A stretch of DNA of 64,000 nt from Trichomonas vaginalis G3. Lineage: Eukaryota; Parabasalia; Trichomonadida; Trichomonadidae. This document shows positions 46,275 through 55,356 of this stretch, in pieces (within the stretch, counting starts at the first letter, position 1; every line of letters begins with the position of its first letter). A program made the translations under genes and the position numbers. Under the pieces are notes generated by a model. That model did not search any database. It was not told where the DNA came from and was given only the letters and a program-made list of their open reading frames with translations. The stretch covers positions 1,302,001 through 1,366,000 of the forward strand of contig NC_067205.1 in NCBI RefSeq assembly GCF_026262505.1, in the 5' to 3' direction.

Positions 46275-47447
46275 ATGAAGATGATTTTGTCAGAAATGAG
46301 GCAAAATGTGACAGATTTTTTATTTTCAATGTTACATCATATGATATTATTGCAATTTAGGGCTTATTACCATAGTTCAATTCATAAATCTAGTATTCCT
46401 AATGAAATCAATGGCGAAAACAAGCATAATGACGTGTTTCCAAAATATGAACATTTCAAAATTGCCGATTCTCAATTTAGTCAATCAGGATCGATTAGAA
46501 TTCACTCAGTTATTCAGAATATTCAAATTAATTCATGCACTTTTCAAAAATTAAATCAAAATATTTTTTTGGCTTCAGAAGGGATGTCAAAAGTATCCAA
46601 AAGATTAATAGTTGGTAATAATACTAATATTGTTAAGAACACTTTATTCGATTACATTATTACAGACAAAGATGGAGCTTTATTTGCTCAAAAAATCCAA
46701 TTTCTTGTAAAAGATTGTATATTTTCAAATAACCAAGCAAATAATGGAGGAGCTGTTGCCATAATAAACTGTAGCTCTGACTTTTTAACCTCGAATATTA
46801 CAAGATGTTCTGCAATTAATAAAGCAGGAGCAATTCACGCTATTGATTCTACATTAAATATAGAAAATCAGTATCATTACGGTTGCGAATGTGAAGCAAT
46901 CGGTGGAGCTGCAATTTTCAAGAAATGTACTGTCGGAATCAAATTTTCCAATTACTTGAAATGCCGTGCATATTCAGTAGCTGTATTCTATTTAGATGGA
47001 AACACTTTTTCATGTTCGAATTCGAATTTTCTTTATAATGTTTGCAAAAACAACCTTTCACCACTTATACAGACATTCTACAATAATGCCACATTTTATA
47101 TGTGCTATTTCAAGAACAATTCCAAAGGAGAACTATTAAGTGTTTCAGAAGGAAATATTATTGTTGATAACTCGTTTTTAGAAGATAATCTTACACTTGA
47201 AGCATATAATAGCACTGAAAATATTAAAATTCAGAACCCTGTTTTAGTAGAACCTCAGATTTCGTTGCAAATAATTAGACCTGAGAAAAGAAAGCTTGTA
47301 GTTCTTGATGTTGATGAGTCAGATGATACAATGCCTCTGATTAAATCAATTGCTCTCATTGCTTTTATCACTATTGTCTCATATTTGCTTCTACCTTCAA
47401 CGAAGAAGTCCAGTATATATCAGAAGGGTGAGACCATACATCCATAA
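46275..47447 (+). CDS. Pmp-like parallel beta-helix membrane protein
   Basis: 390 residues (372 if it starts at the Met at 46329, where MLHHMILLQFRAYYHS could be a signal). The middle has the short repeats of chlamydial-type Pmp beta-helix proteins found in trichomonads: SGSIRIHSVIQNIQINSCTF, DCIFSNNQANNGGAVAIINC, NKAGAIHAID, EAIGGAAIFKKC, then more CxF type turns. A membrane span (LIKSIALIAFITIVSYLLL) and a short tail follow. It is likely a surface protein with the helix outside, a candidate adhesin by family. It has fewer GGA[IVL] motifs than long Pmps. Confidence 0.65.
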   Translation: MKMILSEMRQNVTDFLFSMLHHMILLQFRAYYHSSIHKSSIPNEINGENKHNDVFPKYEHFKIADSQFSQSGSIRIHSVIQNIQINSCTFQKLNQNIFLASEGMSKVSKRLIVGNNTNIVKNTLFDYIITDKDGALFAQKIQFLVKDCIFSNNQANNGGAVAIINCSSDFLTSNITRCSAINKAGAIHAIDSTLNIENQYHYGCECEAIGGAAIFKKCTVGIKFSNYLKCRAYSVAVFYLDGNTFSCSNSNFLYNVCKNNLSPLIQTFYNNATFYMCYFKNNSKGELLSVSEGNIIVDNSFLEDNLTLEAYNSTENIKIQNPVLVEPQISLQIIRPEKRKLVVLDVDESDDTMPLIKSIALIAFITIVSYLLLPSTKKSSIYQKGETIHP

Positions 47448-47916
47448 GTTTTTAAACTTGTTTTGTGAATAAATTTTGTTTTGTTTTCTAAGATATATTG
47501 AAAATCAAAAATTCATTAATCAATTTTTTTTCAATTTTGAATATATAGAAGATAAGTATAACTATGTTATAAGTGTTTGTAATAAGGAAATTGAAATATG
47601 TTTAATTTAATGGATTCTATAGATATATACATTATTTAAAGAGTAATATTAGGTCAAAATCATTGTTTTAACTATGGATTCATGGGTTTAAGATAGAAAT
47701 TCTATGTTACCTCATTAAAAAAATTATATTCTTCAATATTATTGACAAATCACTATGAGTAAAGAATGTCTATGTTCCCTAGCAATGTGTATCTAAAATA
47801 TAGCTAATATTTGTCCCAAATCTTTAATAATAAAATTTGATAAAATTATTATAAGTTAAGATACAAAAGAAATAAAAAGTGTTATGTATTTGATGGGGTA
47901 ATTCAAAAAAAGCAGT
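47448..47916. other. Intergenic DNA, convergent genes
   Basis: About 470 AT-rich bases; nothing recognised. Confidence 0.4.
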
Positions 47917-48897
47917 TTAGTTATCAAGTTTGTTGTATAAGTCGAGAAGATTCTTGTTGAGTGGCTTAAGTTTGCCAACAAGAGTATCGAGTGGTTGAAG
48001 GCAGGGTTTTCCGTTCTGAACAGCGACGAATTTGTTTGTTTCGCCAGCAAGAAGGGAATCAACAGCGAAAGCGCCCATAGCAGTGCCGTAATATCTGTCG
48101 ATGTAAGATGGTGATCCACCACGCTGTGTGTAGCCGAGAACTGTTGTACGAACATCGAAACCTGTTTCATCTTGCTTTGAATTCAAGAATTCGACAAGTT
48201 TGTTGATACCTGGCTTCCAGCCTTCAGCGACAACAATGATAGCGTATGGTTTGCCCTTTGTGTAAGCGTTTGTGATTGCATCTGCAATTTTCTCCATTGG
48301 TGGTGATGGGATTTCTGGAACAAGGCAAACTTCAGCGCCCGTAGCAGCAGCTGACATTAAAGCAAGAGCGCCTGAATCACGACCCATAACTTCAATAACG
48401 AATGCACGTTGAATTGAAGAAGCGCAATCTCTAATGCGATCAATAGCCTCAATAATAATGTTGAGAGCTGTATCGACACCAACGCAGACTTCTGTGCCCA
48501 TAACATCGTCATCAATTGAGCCTGGCATACCAATGACTGGAAAACCATCCTTTGCTAACAAGGAAGCACCAGAGAGGGAGCCATTACCACCGATGACGAT
48601 GAGACCGCCAATATCGTGACGGTTCATGTTACGAATAGCTTCACGGCGAACTTTTGGATCTTTCCATTCTGGAAGACGAGCTGTACCAATGAATGTGCCA
48701 CCAAGTCCCATCTTACCAGAAACTGCGCGCGAATTTAATTCGAAAATTTGTCCTTCGACAAGTCCACGATATCCTCTTAAAACGCCATAAACATTTACGT
48801 TTCTTGCAATTCCAACACGTGTGATCGCACGAACAGCTGCATTAAGGCCTGCGTTATCACCGCCGGATGTTAAGACTGCGATATTTTTAAGCGACAT
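47917..48897 (-). CDS. 6-phosphofructokinase, short bacterial (PfkA) type
   Basis: 326 residues, the size of bacterial PfkA; phosphorylates fructose 6-phosphate in glycolysis. Motifs: TSGGDNAGLN (10-19), GGNGS (103-107), PGSIDDD (125-131, catalytic Asp at the first D of IDD), EVMGRDSGALAL and the GYTQRGGSPSYIDR segment. Gly follows the GGN position and PGSID lacks the Lys of PPi enzymes, which suggests ATP-type specificity. However the usual Asp of GGDGS, which helps bind Mg-ATP, is Asn here, and Thr is Ser in PGTID. Activity with ATP is therefore uncertain. Strong, GC-richer codon use suggests high expression. Confidence 0.93.
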   Translation of the reverse strand: MSLKNIAVLTSGGDNAGLNAAVRAITRVGIARNVNVYGVLRGYRGLVEGQIFELNSRAVSGKMGLGGTFIGTARLPEWKDPKVRREAIRNMNRHDIGGLIVIGGNGSLSGASLLAKDGFPVIGMPGSIDDDVMGTEVCVGVDTALNIIIEAIDRIRDCASSIQRAFVIEVMGRDSGALALMSAAATGAEVCLVPEIPSPPMEKIADAITNAYTKGKPYAIIVVAEGWKPGINKLVEFLNSKQDETGFDVRTTVLGYTQRGGSPSYIDRYYGTAMGAFAVDSLLAGETNKFVAVQNGKPCLQPLDTLVGKLKPLNKNLLDLYNKLDN

Positions 48898-49447
48898 CTA
48901 TCAAAAAATGCGGTTGTAAAATTCCGCTCGATATTTTATTAAAAATTGAATACAAATCTGACGATCATGAATTCGATAGGTCATCTCACAAATTCTGTCA
49001 CTTTTTAAATTCTTTACCTATCGGTCAAATTCACATCATTTTTCCCAAATTAAGTTAGCTATTTAAAGCTGCTGAATAATATTATGTAGGAATTGAAATA
49101 TGATTTGAAATTTTATGACAAATTTTCTCAATTTTCCCATGAAGTGAAGAATTTATGGAAATTGGCACATATTAGTAGAACCTTTGCACTAACATAAAGA
49201 GTTTTGCCATATGGGCATACTATAGATTTTCTGAAGATAAGTGGCTTGATGAAATTGTAGATAAGTTGAGTAAGCAGTTGCAGGAAATAATAACCTCTTG
49301 GCGAACGAAGCCTCATTGATGCCTTGTTTGCTATAAAATTTTTGCCGAGTAGAAAATAAAATATGTAAATAATCAGATATGAGAACAAAATGAAGGTCAT
49401 ATAAAAATACATCTAAAACATTTTATAAAACAATAAATTATATATCT
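48898..49447. other. Intergenic DNA upstream of phosphofructokinase
   Basis: 550 bases. TGTCACTTTT (48996-49005), the complement of AAAAGTGACA, is about 100 bases before the start. A minus-strand frame at 49128-49412 has no clear coding character. Confidence 0.4.
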
Positions 49448-50287
49448 CTATTCTGGATTGAGTGGTTTCAATGAATTAAGTTCCACATTTTCTTCCTCAT
49501 GAGTATCATTAGTTTCAACACCTTCTACTAATGGATCATCTGGTCCATCAATTAAGCTCTCAGCATTCTGCATTAATGGTAAATCTAATTTTGGTTTGGC
49601 TATGATTGTATATATAAGAATTATCAGTGATAAGAATCCTATCAGAACTGGAACAAAGCCAGGATATCCAATCTTAGGAATGTTTCCATTTGGAACAAAT
49701 TTATGTTCAGTTTCGTCTGATTCAAAGCTAATATCATCACTTGATGAAGATTTTGATTTTGACTTTGGTTTTTCAACTTCTACTTCTTCTTTTTCAGCAC
49801 GTTTTTTAGATTTCTTTTTTGTTTTCTTTTTTGGTTCTTGAGTATCATTGGCAGTTTTAATTTGTTCTGTTTCTGGTGCAGATTTCGATGATTCAACATC
49901 TTTTTGTTTTTGTTTTTTCGATTTTGATTTTGTTGTTTTTGTGGAAGTTGAATTTGAAGATTCCTGGGTAGATACAACATCTTTGTCATGAGTTCTTGAA
50001 GCAACTGTTTCTTCATCTTTTGTCTTTTTTGACGTATCAACATCTTCATCGTCGTCATCTTCCTCATCTTGAGCTGGTCTTGCTCTTTTCTCGCTTAGGA
50101 AAACACGCTCATTAAGTAAATTTTCATTTGAAAAATCAATATTATTAAATTTTATATTTTCATGTGAAATAGCTTGCGAAAGCATGTTACCAAATGATGG
50201 AATCTGGCCGAATAGGATTTTCTGTTGATTGATTTTGTCTTTCATAAATGAATGACCATGAATAGTAAAGAAAAGAAACAAAATCAT
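49448..50287 (-). CDS. Single-pass membrane protein with long Lys/Ser/Glu-rich region
   Basis: 279 residues from the Met at 50287: MILFLFFTIHGHSFM as signal peptide, then an outer region that is almost wholly low complexity (KTKDEETVASRTHDKD, KSKKQKQKDVESSK, KKKTKKKSKKRAEKEE), a membrane span (FVPVLIGFLSLIILIYTIIA) and an acidic tail with DDPLVEG. The tail motif recurs in the protein at 38561. The ATG used is 12 bases from the divergent start at 50300. Function unknown. Confidence 0.6.
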   Translation of the reverse strand: MILFLFFTIHGHSFMKDKINQQKILFGQIPSFGNMLSQAISHENIKFNNIDFSNENLLNERVFLSEKRARPAQDEEDDDDEDVDTSKKTKDEETVASRTHDKDVVSTQESSNSTSTKTTKSKSKKQKQKDVESSKSAPETEQIKTANDTQEPKKKTKKKSKKRAEKEEVEVEKPKSKSKSSSSDDISFESDETEHKFVPNGNIPKIGYPGFVPVLIGFLSLIILIYTIIAKPKLDLPLMQNAESLIDGPDDPLVEGVETNDTHEEENVELNSLKPLNPE

Positions 50288-50303
50288 CAAAAAAAATTGA
50301 TGA
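50284..50303. promoter_or_regulatory. Overlapping divergent initiators
   Basis: The 20 bases TCATCAAAAAAAATTGATGA begin and end with TCATCA/TGATGA. Each TCA initiator lies about 14 bases before the start codon of its gene, yet within the first codons of the other, so the two transcripts would overlap at their 5' ends. Confidence 0.6.
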
Positions 50304-51637
50304 AAAGAAAGCTTAGAAAAATACATCTTTTCATCAATAAATATAAGATTATTCTATTCATTTTTACAGCAATTTCCTTTATAGCTGTTGGACTATGGTT
50401 GAATAGCGGAAATCATGAAAATACAGTGATTGATGATTCAAATCTCTTTGACATACAAAACATCGATCGATCTCAACCTATGTTTCAAAGTTTAGTAGAT
50501 ATAGTTTCCAAATCTTACAAATTGATTACTGAACATTGTATTTATGGCGATGCAATAAGAATAAATACTAATGAATGCTTGAACTACTCTGGAATGGGAT
50601 TACTTGCTGTTGAATCTCTTGAAACTCTATTGATTGCAGGTAGAATTAACGAATTTCAGACTCTTGCAAATTATGTCAAAAAAAATCTGGACTGTAGTCA
50701 ATTTCAAGATGTAAATATAAGGTCATTCTGGCAAAGATATATTGCCTCATTTATCGGTGTATACAAGCTAACCGGAGATCATCAATTTCTTAATATTGCC
50801 CAAAAATGTTCTCAAAGACTAGTTTCAATTCTTGACGGATATAGTGATCCGATGCAAAAAGTGAACTTTGTTAAAGGAACTGCATCTAATTATAATTCTC
50901 AGCCGAAAGAAACAAAAATATCTGATATAACAAGTGGTCTTCCAGAACTAATCGAACTATATAAGATAACACAAGATAGTTTTTATGAATTCGCTTATAT
51001 GAAAAAGTTTAGCTTAATTCCGAATAATTTTTCAAATTTAACTTATGATGTTTACGATTCATCTACATACAGACCAGGATCTCGATCAACATATGTTAAG
51101 GAATCATTTGTAAATCATATTTTTGATTTATTAGAATCATATCAACTGAAAAAATTCAGCTTTATTGAAGTTTACATTCCAGAAGCACTGAGATGGATTT
51201 CAACTGTCGATTTGAATCTCCCTTATGTACTAACATATATTGAATTAAAAGCTCAAAGTCTCGGAATTCAAGTTCAATCACCTGGAATAGAATTATGGAA
51301 AGATTTTATAGTGGCCTATTTTCCACCCTTCATAGAAAATCTGTATTTCACAGAATCCATACAATATCAACTTAAATGCTTCAATTTTAATGCAATTCCA
51401 CTTAAAATTGTTCCATTTTGGTCAAGTGATCTACAAAAGAACGTGTCCAGTTATGTTTATGATACTATCCGTACAAGTCTCAGCAATAGGTGCATTGATA
51501 CCTATTATCATGTATATCAGACAAATATTACAACAAGTAACCTTCTTGGACAATGGATTAAAGAAGGTTTAATATATGAAGGCAATTTAAATGTAATTAC
51601 GAACCAACAAGGACACATCTTAGAGATTTTGTATTAA
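50300..51637 (+). CDS. GH47-like alpha-mannosidase, divergent
   Basis: 445 residues from MKRKLRKIHLF: a type II membrane protein with anchor IILFIFTAISFIAVGLWL, then a glycoside hydrolase 47-like domain. GMGLLAVESLETLLIAGRIN and EFQTLANYVKKNL match the family's GL...DSLDTL.I.G...EF motif; NIRSFWQRYIASFIGVYKLT matches the NIR...GL.S.Y.LTGD segment; ITSGLPELIELYKIT fits a later repeat. GH47 enzymes trim mannose from N-glycans in the ER or Golgi. The usual Glu before NIR is not seen and several catalytic positions are unclear, so it may be inactive or an EDEM-like lectin. Confidence 0.65.
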   Translation: MKRKLRKIHLFINKYKIILFIFTAISFIAVGLWLNSGNHENTVIDDSNLFDIQNIDRSQPMFQSLVDIVSKSYKLITEHCIYGDAIRINTNECLNYSGMGLLAVESLETLLIAGRINEFQTLANYVKKNLDCSQFQDVNIRSFWQRYIASFIGVYKLTGDHQFLNIAQKCSQRLVSILDGYSDPMQKVNFVKGTASNYNSQPKETKISDITSGLPELIELYKITQDSFYEFAYMKKFSLIPNNFSNLTYDVYDSSTYRPGSRSTYVKESFVNHIFDLLESYQLKKFSFIEVYIPEALRWISTVDLNLPYVLTYIELKAQSLGIQVQSPGIELWKDFIVAYFPPFIENLYFTESIQYQLKCFNFNAIPLKIVPFWSSDLQKNVSSYVYDTIRTSLSNRCIDTYYHVYQTNITTSNLLGQWIKEGLIYEGNLNVITNQQGHILEILY

Positions 51638-52878
51638 CTTTCTTGAAATGAAGGTACTAATAAGTATATTTTGTAGTGATTAATCATTTTTATACTAAAA
51701 TTTGTTTGTATTTCTTTTCAAATTTATTTATTCACTTATTTTTCATTTCAGTAGTAAAATAATCTTAATTTATAGCATTAAAGCAATATTACGATTCATC
51801 ATTCAGACTAAGAACTTTTTGAAAAAGTTTGATAAAAATGATATTTTATTCTGAGGAAAATGCTTGATTATTAAATTGTTTTACGGAATATGAAAATGTT
51901 GATCACTTGTACTTGGAGAACATATTATTGAAATACGCCCGGCCTTACTCAATATATTAAAAATATTCAGAAATTTAGATTTATGTCGAGTTTTAGGCAC
52001 ACAAATGCATTGCATATGTAAACTGTGCAATTGAATCCAGGAAAAAAGTTATAAATCGGGTTTGAAAAATTGAAATCAAATATGATATGAATTTATAATT
52101 ATGAGTTTTTGAGAAAGTCATGTATATATGAAAAAAATCGAATTCCTTACGTATCGCCGCTATAAAAAAGTTGAATAAAATATTAAATTGCGATACAAAG
52201 GACAGATGCATGCATAATCACTAAAATGACTTAATATAAGCAAATAAACAAATGTATTTTTTAATTTTCGATATCAAAGCTTTGTTCGAAAAAATTTTGG
52301 ATTGTTTTTCAATTTCGTTAGTAATTTGTCCTTTACAAAAAGTGAATGTAAAATAATAATACATCATAATTGCTTCGGTGAAAGAGTTAGAAAGGTTAAA
52401 ATTCCACTATCGCATTGTAATGAGTTCAATCGGAGAAAAAAATTGAATTCCCGGTTTTTCTTGGAAAAAAGTGATCGTAATATTATCGGAATGTTGGAAG
52501 TTTTTTACCGTATTTTAATCCAAAATACAAGAATTCGTCTAGCTGAAATTAAATCATATTTTGATAAAAATCAATGATTTTCAAAATAAAATTTATGAAA
52601 AATAAAAGTTGTTTACAAGTTAGAATATAATAAGATAAAAACAATTCCCCCACTGATAAAATTTTTCAATTAATGTTTTCAATTCCACTAACAAAAGTTC
52701 GGTCTTTTGATTAATATTTGAAATTAACTTTTTGAGTGTACCGCGACAAATGTTTTTTTCTGCATGTCTTATGATATCTAACAATTTTTTCATTTTCTCG
52801 GTGAAAATTGTCTTAAAAACTTGCTCAATTTTTGAGAATCAAATTTTTTTGGGAAAAGATTCAGATCATTTTTATCAA
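51638..52878. other. Long intergenic region, possible small remnant
   Basis: 1.2 kb, AT-rich. A 91-codon frame at 52302-52577 has a partly coding-like end (GMLEVFYRILIQNTRIRLAE), which may be the tail of a decayed gene. The frame at 51993 is not convincing. TCATTTTTATCAA just before 52879 is an initiator for the next gene. Confidence 0.4.
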
Positions 52879-53586
52879 ATGTCAACATCAATCTACGGCA
52901 TCCCAATAGATTCACTTTCACAAAACCATCGCTTATACCTTGATTCATTATTTAACAAGCCAAAAACAACATCAAGACTGAAAGAATTGCAAAGTGCGAT
53001 TTCATTTTTCAATCAATACAATATTGGTCCAGATGTTGGTAAGGCATGGAGAAATAAATATGCAAGAGATATTAATATATCAGTTATCATCAATTTACTC
53101 AAAGTAATCCAACCGATAACTCATCTCAAAGTTCACAGAGTTTGCAAAACTTCCTATCCATTATATGTATTTATTTCAAAACATTATCAGCAACTCCAGC
53201 CATATTTGGAGTCTTTCATATCAGTAGAAACTAAATCTGACTACGTCGAAAATTGTTTACACAGTAATCCATTCAAAGCAGCAATTGAAATGGTCAGAAG
53301 AAATGGTTATGATGTCGATACAGTTACTGAGGCTTGCCATTTAGTTGGAAGGCAGCTATCTTCATTTTCTGATAAGCCAGTTGAAACAGTAACTGCTGTT
53401 AGAATGCCATCCGGTGAGCCAATATTTGTTGGCTATAGCAAAACATCATTTGTAATTAGTTCTCTTGATCCAAGATTTGCTGTCCACTCTGAAGTAGTCT
53501 CGGCTCCTCAATCTCCTATTCCTGAAGCAAAGATTGATGAGCTTCCAAGATGTCTTGACATCTTTTTCTTACTTAATCACAAGTAA
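52879..53586 (+). CDS. Unknown soluble protein, 235 residues
   Basis: Start chosen at MSTSIYGIPIDSLSQNHRLY because a TCATTTTT initiator is 15-17 bases upstream; the longer open frame before it is A/T leader. The protein is mixed helix and beta without membrane segments; RKELQSAISFF-type helices, NISVIINLLKVIQPITHLKV, and a beta part (AVRMPSGEPIFVGYSKTSFV). I do not recognise it. Confidence 0.6.
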   Translation: MSTSIYGIPIDSLSQNHRLYLDSLFNKPKTTSRLKELQSAISFFNQYNIGPDVGKAWRNKYARDINISVIINLLKVIQPITHLKVHRVCKTSYPLYVFISKHYQQLQPYLESFISVETKSDYVENCLHSNPFKAAIEMVRRNGYDVDTVTEACHLVGRQLSSFSDKPVETVTAVRMPSGEPIFVGYSKTSFVISSLDPRFAVHSEVVSAPQSPIPEAKIDELPRCLDIFFLLNHK

Positions 53587-54351
53587 TTTAAGTATTTTTG
53601 TTTATTTTGTTTGTAATCCACATTATTTGTTTTGTTTAAACAGATTTTGTATCTTATTTAACTCAGTTTCATTATTTACCACTTACCAATGATGTTCAAA
53701 CATCAATAAGGTTCTGGGGTAAAGACAAGCCGAGAAATAGCATTGATAGATATATTCATTTATATTTTTTACGAATAAACATTTTGATCAATAAGCCAGC
53801 AATTATTGCGAAAAAATTTTCAGGCGTTTCGGGTTATCTTCAGCTAGAATTAAACAATATGTTGGAATTCACATTAATTTGTATGATTACAATACTGAAC
53901 CATCGATGTTATTTTCGCTTTCGATTTGATTGACATTTAATTTGGTTTAATTCCATAAAAAATAATGTCAGTATAGGTTATTTATTTGATTGTGTTACAT
54001 ATTAAGTTCTGTCAAAATGTAAGCTATTGAATTTTTTGAGAGGGAAATAATCGTCGAGTAAGTAAAAAGTGACACTTTAGGAAATATTATTAGAAATATG
54101 ATAATAAATATATTTGGAAAAATATGTTTTTTTCAAAAATTGAAATGTTCATAGAATATTTTGAAATATGTAGGGAATTGAATTCGGTAATATATGATAA
54201 ACAGGATTTTTAAATTTCACGGAAAAATAGCTTTTGTGAATATTTTTGAGAACTCTTCTCAAAGATCATGATTCAAATATATTAATGAGCCAAAATATTA
54301 GAGATGAGGTCACAATCAAAATTTTACATTTTAATTATTTAGAAAAACGTA
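53587..54351. other. Intergenic DNA before the MITE
   Basis: 765 AT-rich bases; no gene, RNA or clear repeat noticed. Confidence 0.4.
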
Positions 54352-54500
54352 TTAAGGGTGCCCTATAGACGATAAACCACCCTCAGAAAAGCACTTTTAA
54401 GGCTATTATATTGAGAACTAGAATCTGGATAATCCATTCATTCGAGTTCTAATAAGGTTAATTTTGTGATGTTTACATTATCGTTATAGGGCACCCTTAA
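54352..54500. mobile_element. TTAA-ended MITE, 149 bp
   Basis: Both ends read TTAAGGGTGCCCTATA (16 bases, perfect inverted repeat), followed on each side by ACGATAA with a one-base offset. It is non-coding and bounded by TTAA. The tips match the first ten bases of the 1.05-kb element at 22462. A piggyBac-type transposase elsewhere in the genome may move both. Confidence 0.8.
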
Positions 54501-54542
54501 CCTCAATAAAAAAATATCTCAAAGATTAATAGTTAATTTAGG

Positions 54543-54995
54543 GTTTCCTAGCTATCTAGAGGGAATTGTTCCTTATGATGTATATATTTATAATGTATGC
54601 ATCATAAGGAACAATTCCCTCCTTAAAACGAGAAAACTTGTTCGAAATTGTTTATCATTTCGAACAAGTTTTCTCGTTTTTAATAACAAACTAAAGGCTA
54701 TGAGGCACTGATTATATATTAGTGCCTCATCGCCTTTAGTTCCCAGTAGATAGCTGGGAAACTTTCTCCAAATGATAAGTTATTTAGAGAAAGTTTCCCA
54801 GCTATCTAGAGGGAATTGTTCCTTATGATGTATATATTTATAATGTATGCATCATAAGGAACAATTCCCTCGCTGAAGTGAGAAAACTTGTTCGCAATCA
54901 TTTCACATTGCGAACAAGTTTTCTCACTTTTAGTAGGGAACTAAAGGCTATGAGGCACTGATTATATATTAGTGCCTCATAGCCTTTAGTTCCCT
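54543..54995. repeat. Array of long perfect hairpins in two 250-bp units
   Basis: Seven stem-loops in a row. Unit 1: A1 stem 54559-54580/54600-54621 (22 bp), B1 54625-54648/54657-54680 (24 bp, 8-base loop), C1 54689-54709/54721-54741 (21 bp, one mismatch). Junction hairpin D 54747-54768/54787-54808 (22 bp). Unit 2: A2 54809-54830/54850-54871, B2 54876-54898/54907-54929 (23 bp), C2 54935-54959/54971-54995 (25 bp, perfect). A1 to A2 is exactly 250 bases. B1 and B2 differ by paired changes that keep the stem. No coding frame is evident. Origin and role are unknown. Confidence 0.92.
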
Positions 54996-54999
54996 GTAG

Positions 55000-55265
55000 A
55001 AAAGATCGAAATTTTATTCTGATTTTAACTGATCTATATTTCGCTTGCGTTATTTGAATCTTTTCTTTTGCATATGTCATTCCTTTCACTTTTCGAATTT
55101 CATTTGCCTGCATGCTCTCTCGTTTTGGTTGAAAATCAACTCAATCTTAAAATGAACTTCTTCATTCTTTACAATAAATTCAATTTTTTTCGAGATATAT
55201 CTTTATCTACCCCTATGTGAGCTGCATATTCTTTCTCGCTAAATTCTTTTGATTCTTCAGAGCTA
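55000..55265 (-). pseudogene. Eroded coding remnants downstream of the integrase
   Basis: Read on the minus strand, short coding-like stretches occur: EESKEFSEKEYAAHIGVDKD (helix-turn-helix-like), FKIELIFNQNERACRQM, and MQANEIRKVKGMTYAKEKIQ in different frames. They may be remains of an accessory gene of the neighbouring transposon or of an unrelated gene. Low confidence. Confidence 0.3.
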
Positions 55266-55356
55266 AAAATCAAGTTTAATAAAAATAATGTTTATTCATA
55301 ATTTTGAAAACCAAATTCAAATTTGAATGAGAATTTTTGAAAAAATATAGAATATT

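Noticed and set aside
49128-49412. 94-codon frame upstream of phosphofructokinase
   Set aside because: Composition is A/T driven, with no leader, family or neighbour support.
54543-54995. CRISPR array
   Set aside because: Units are hairpins repeated at 250 bases with no constant short repeat and unique spacers; the genome is eukaryotic.
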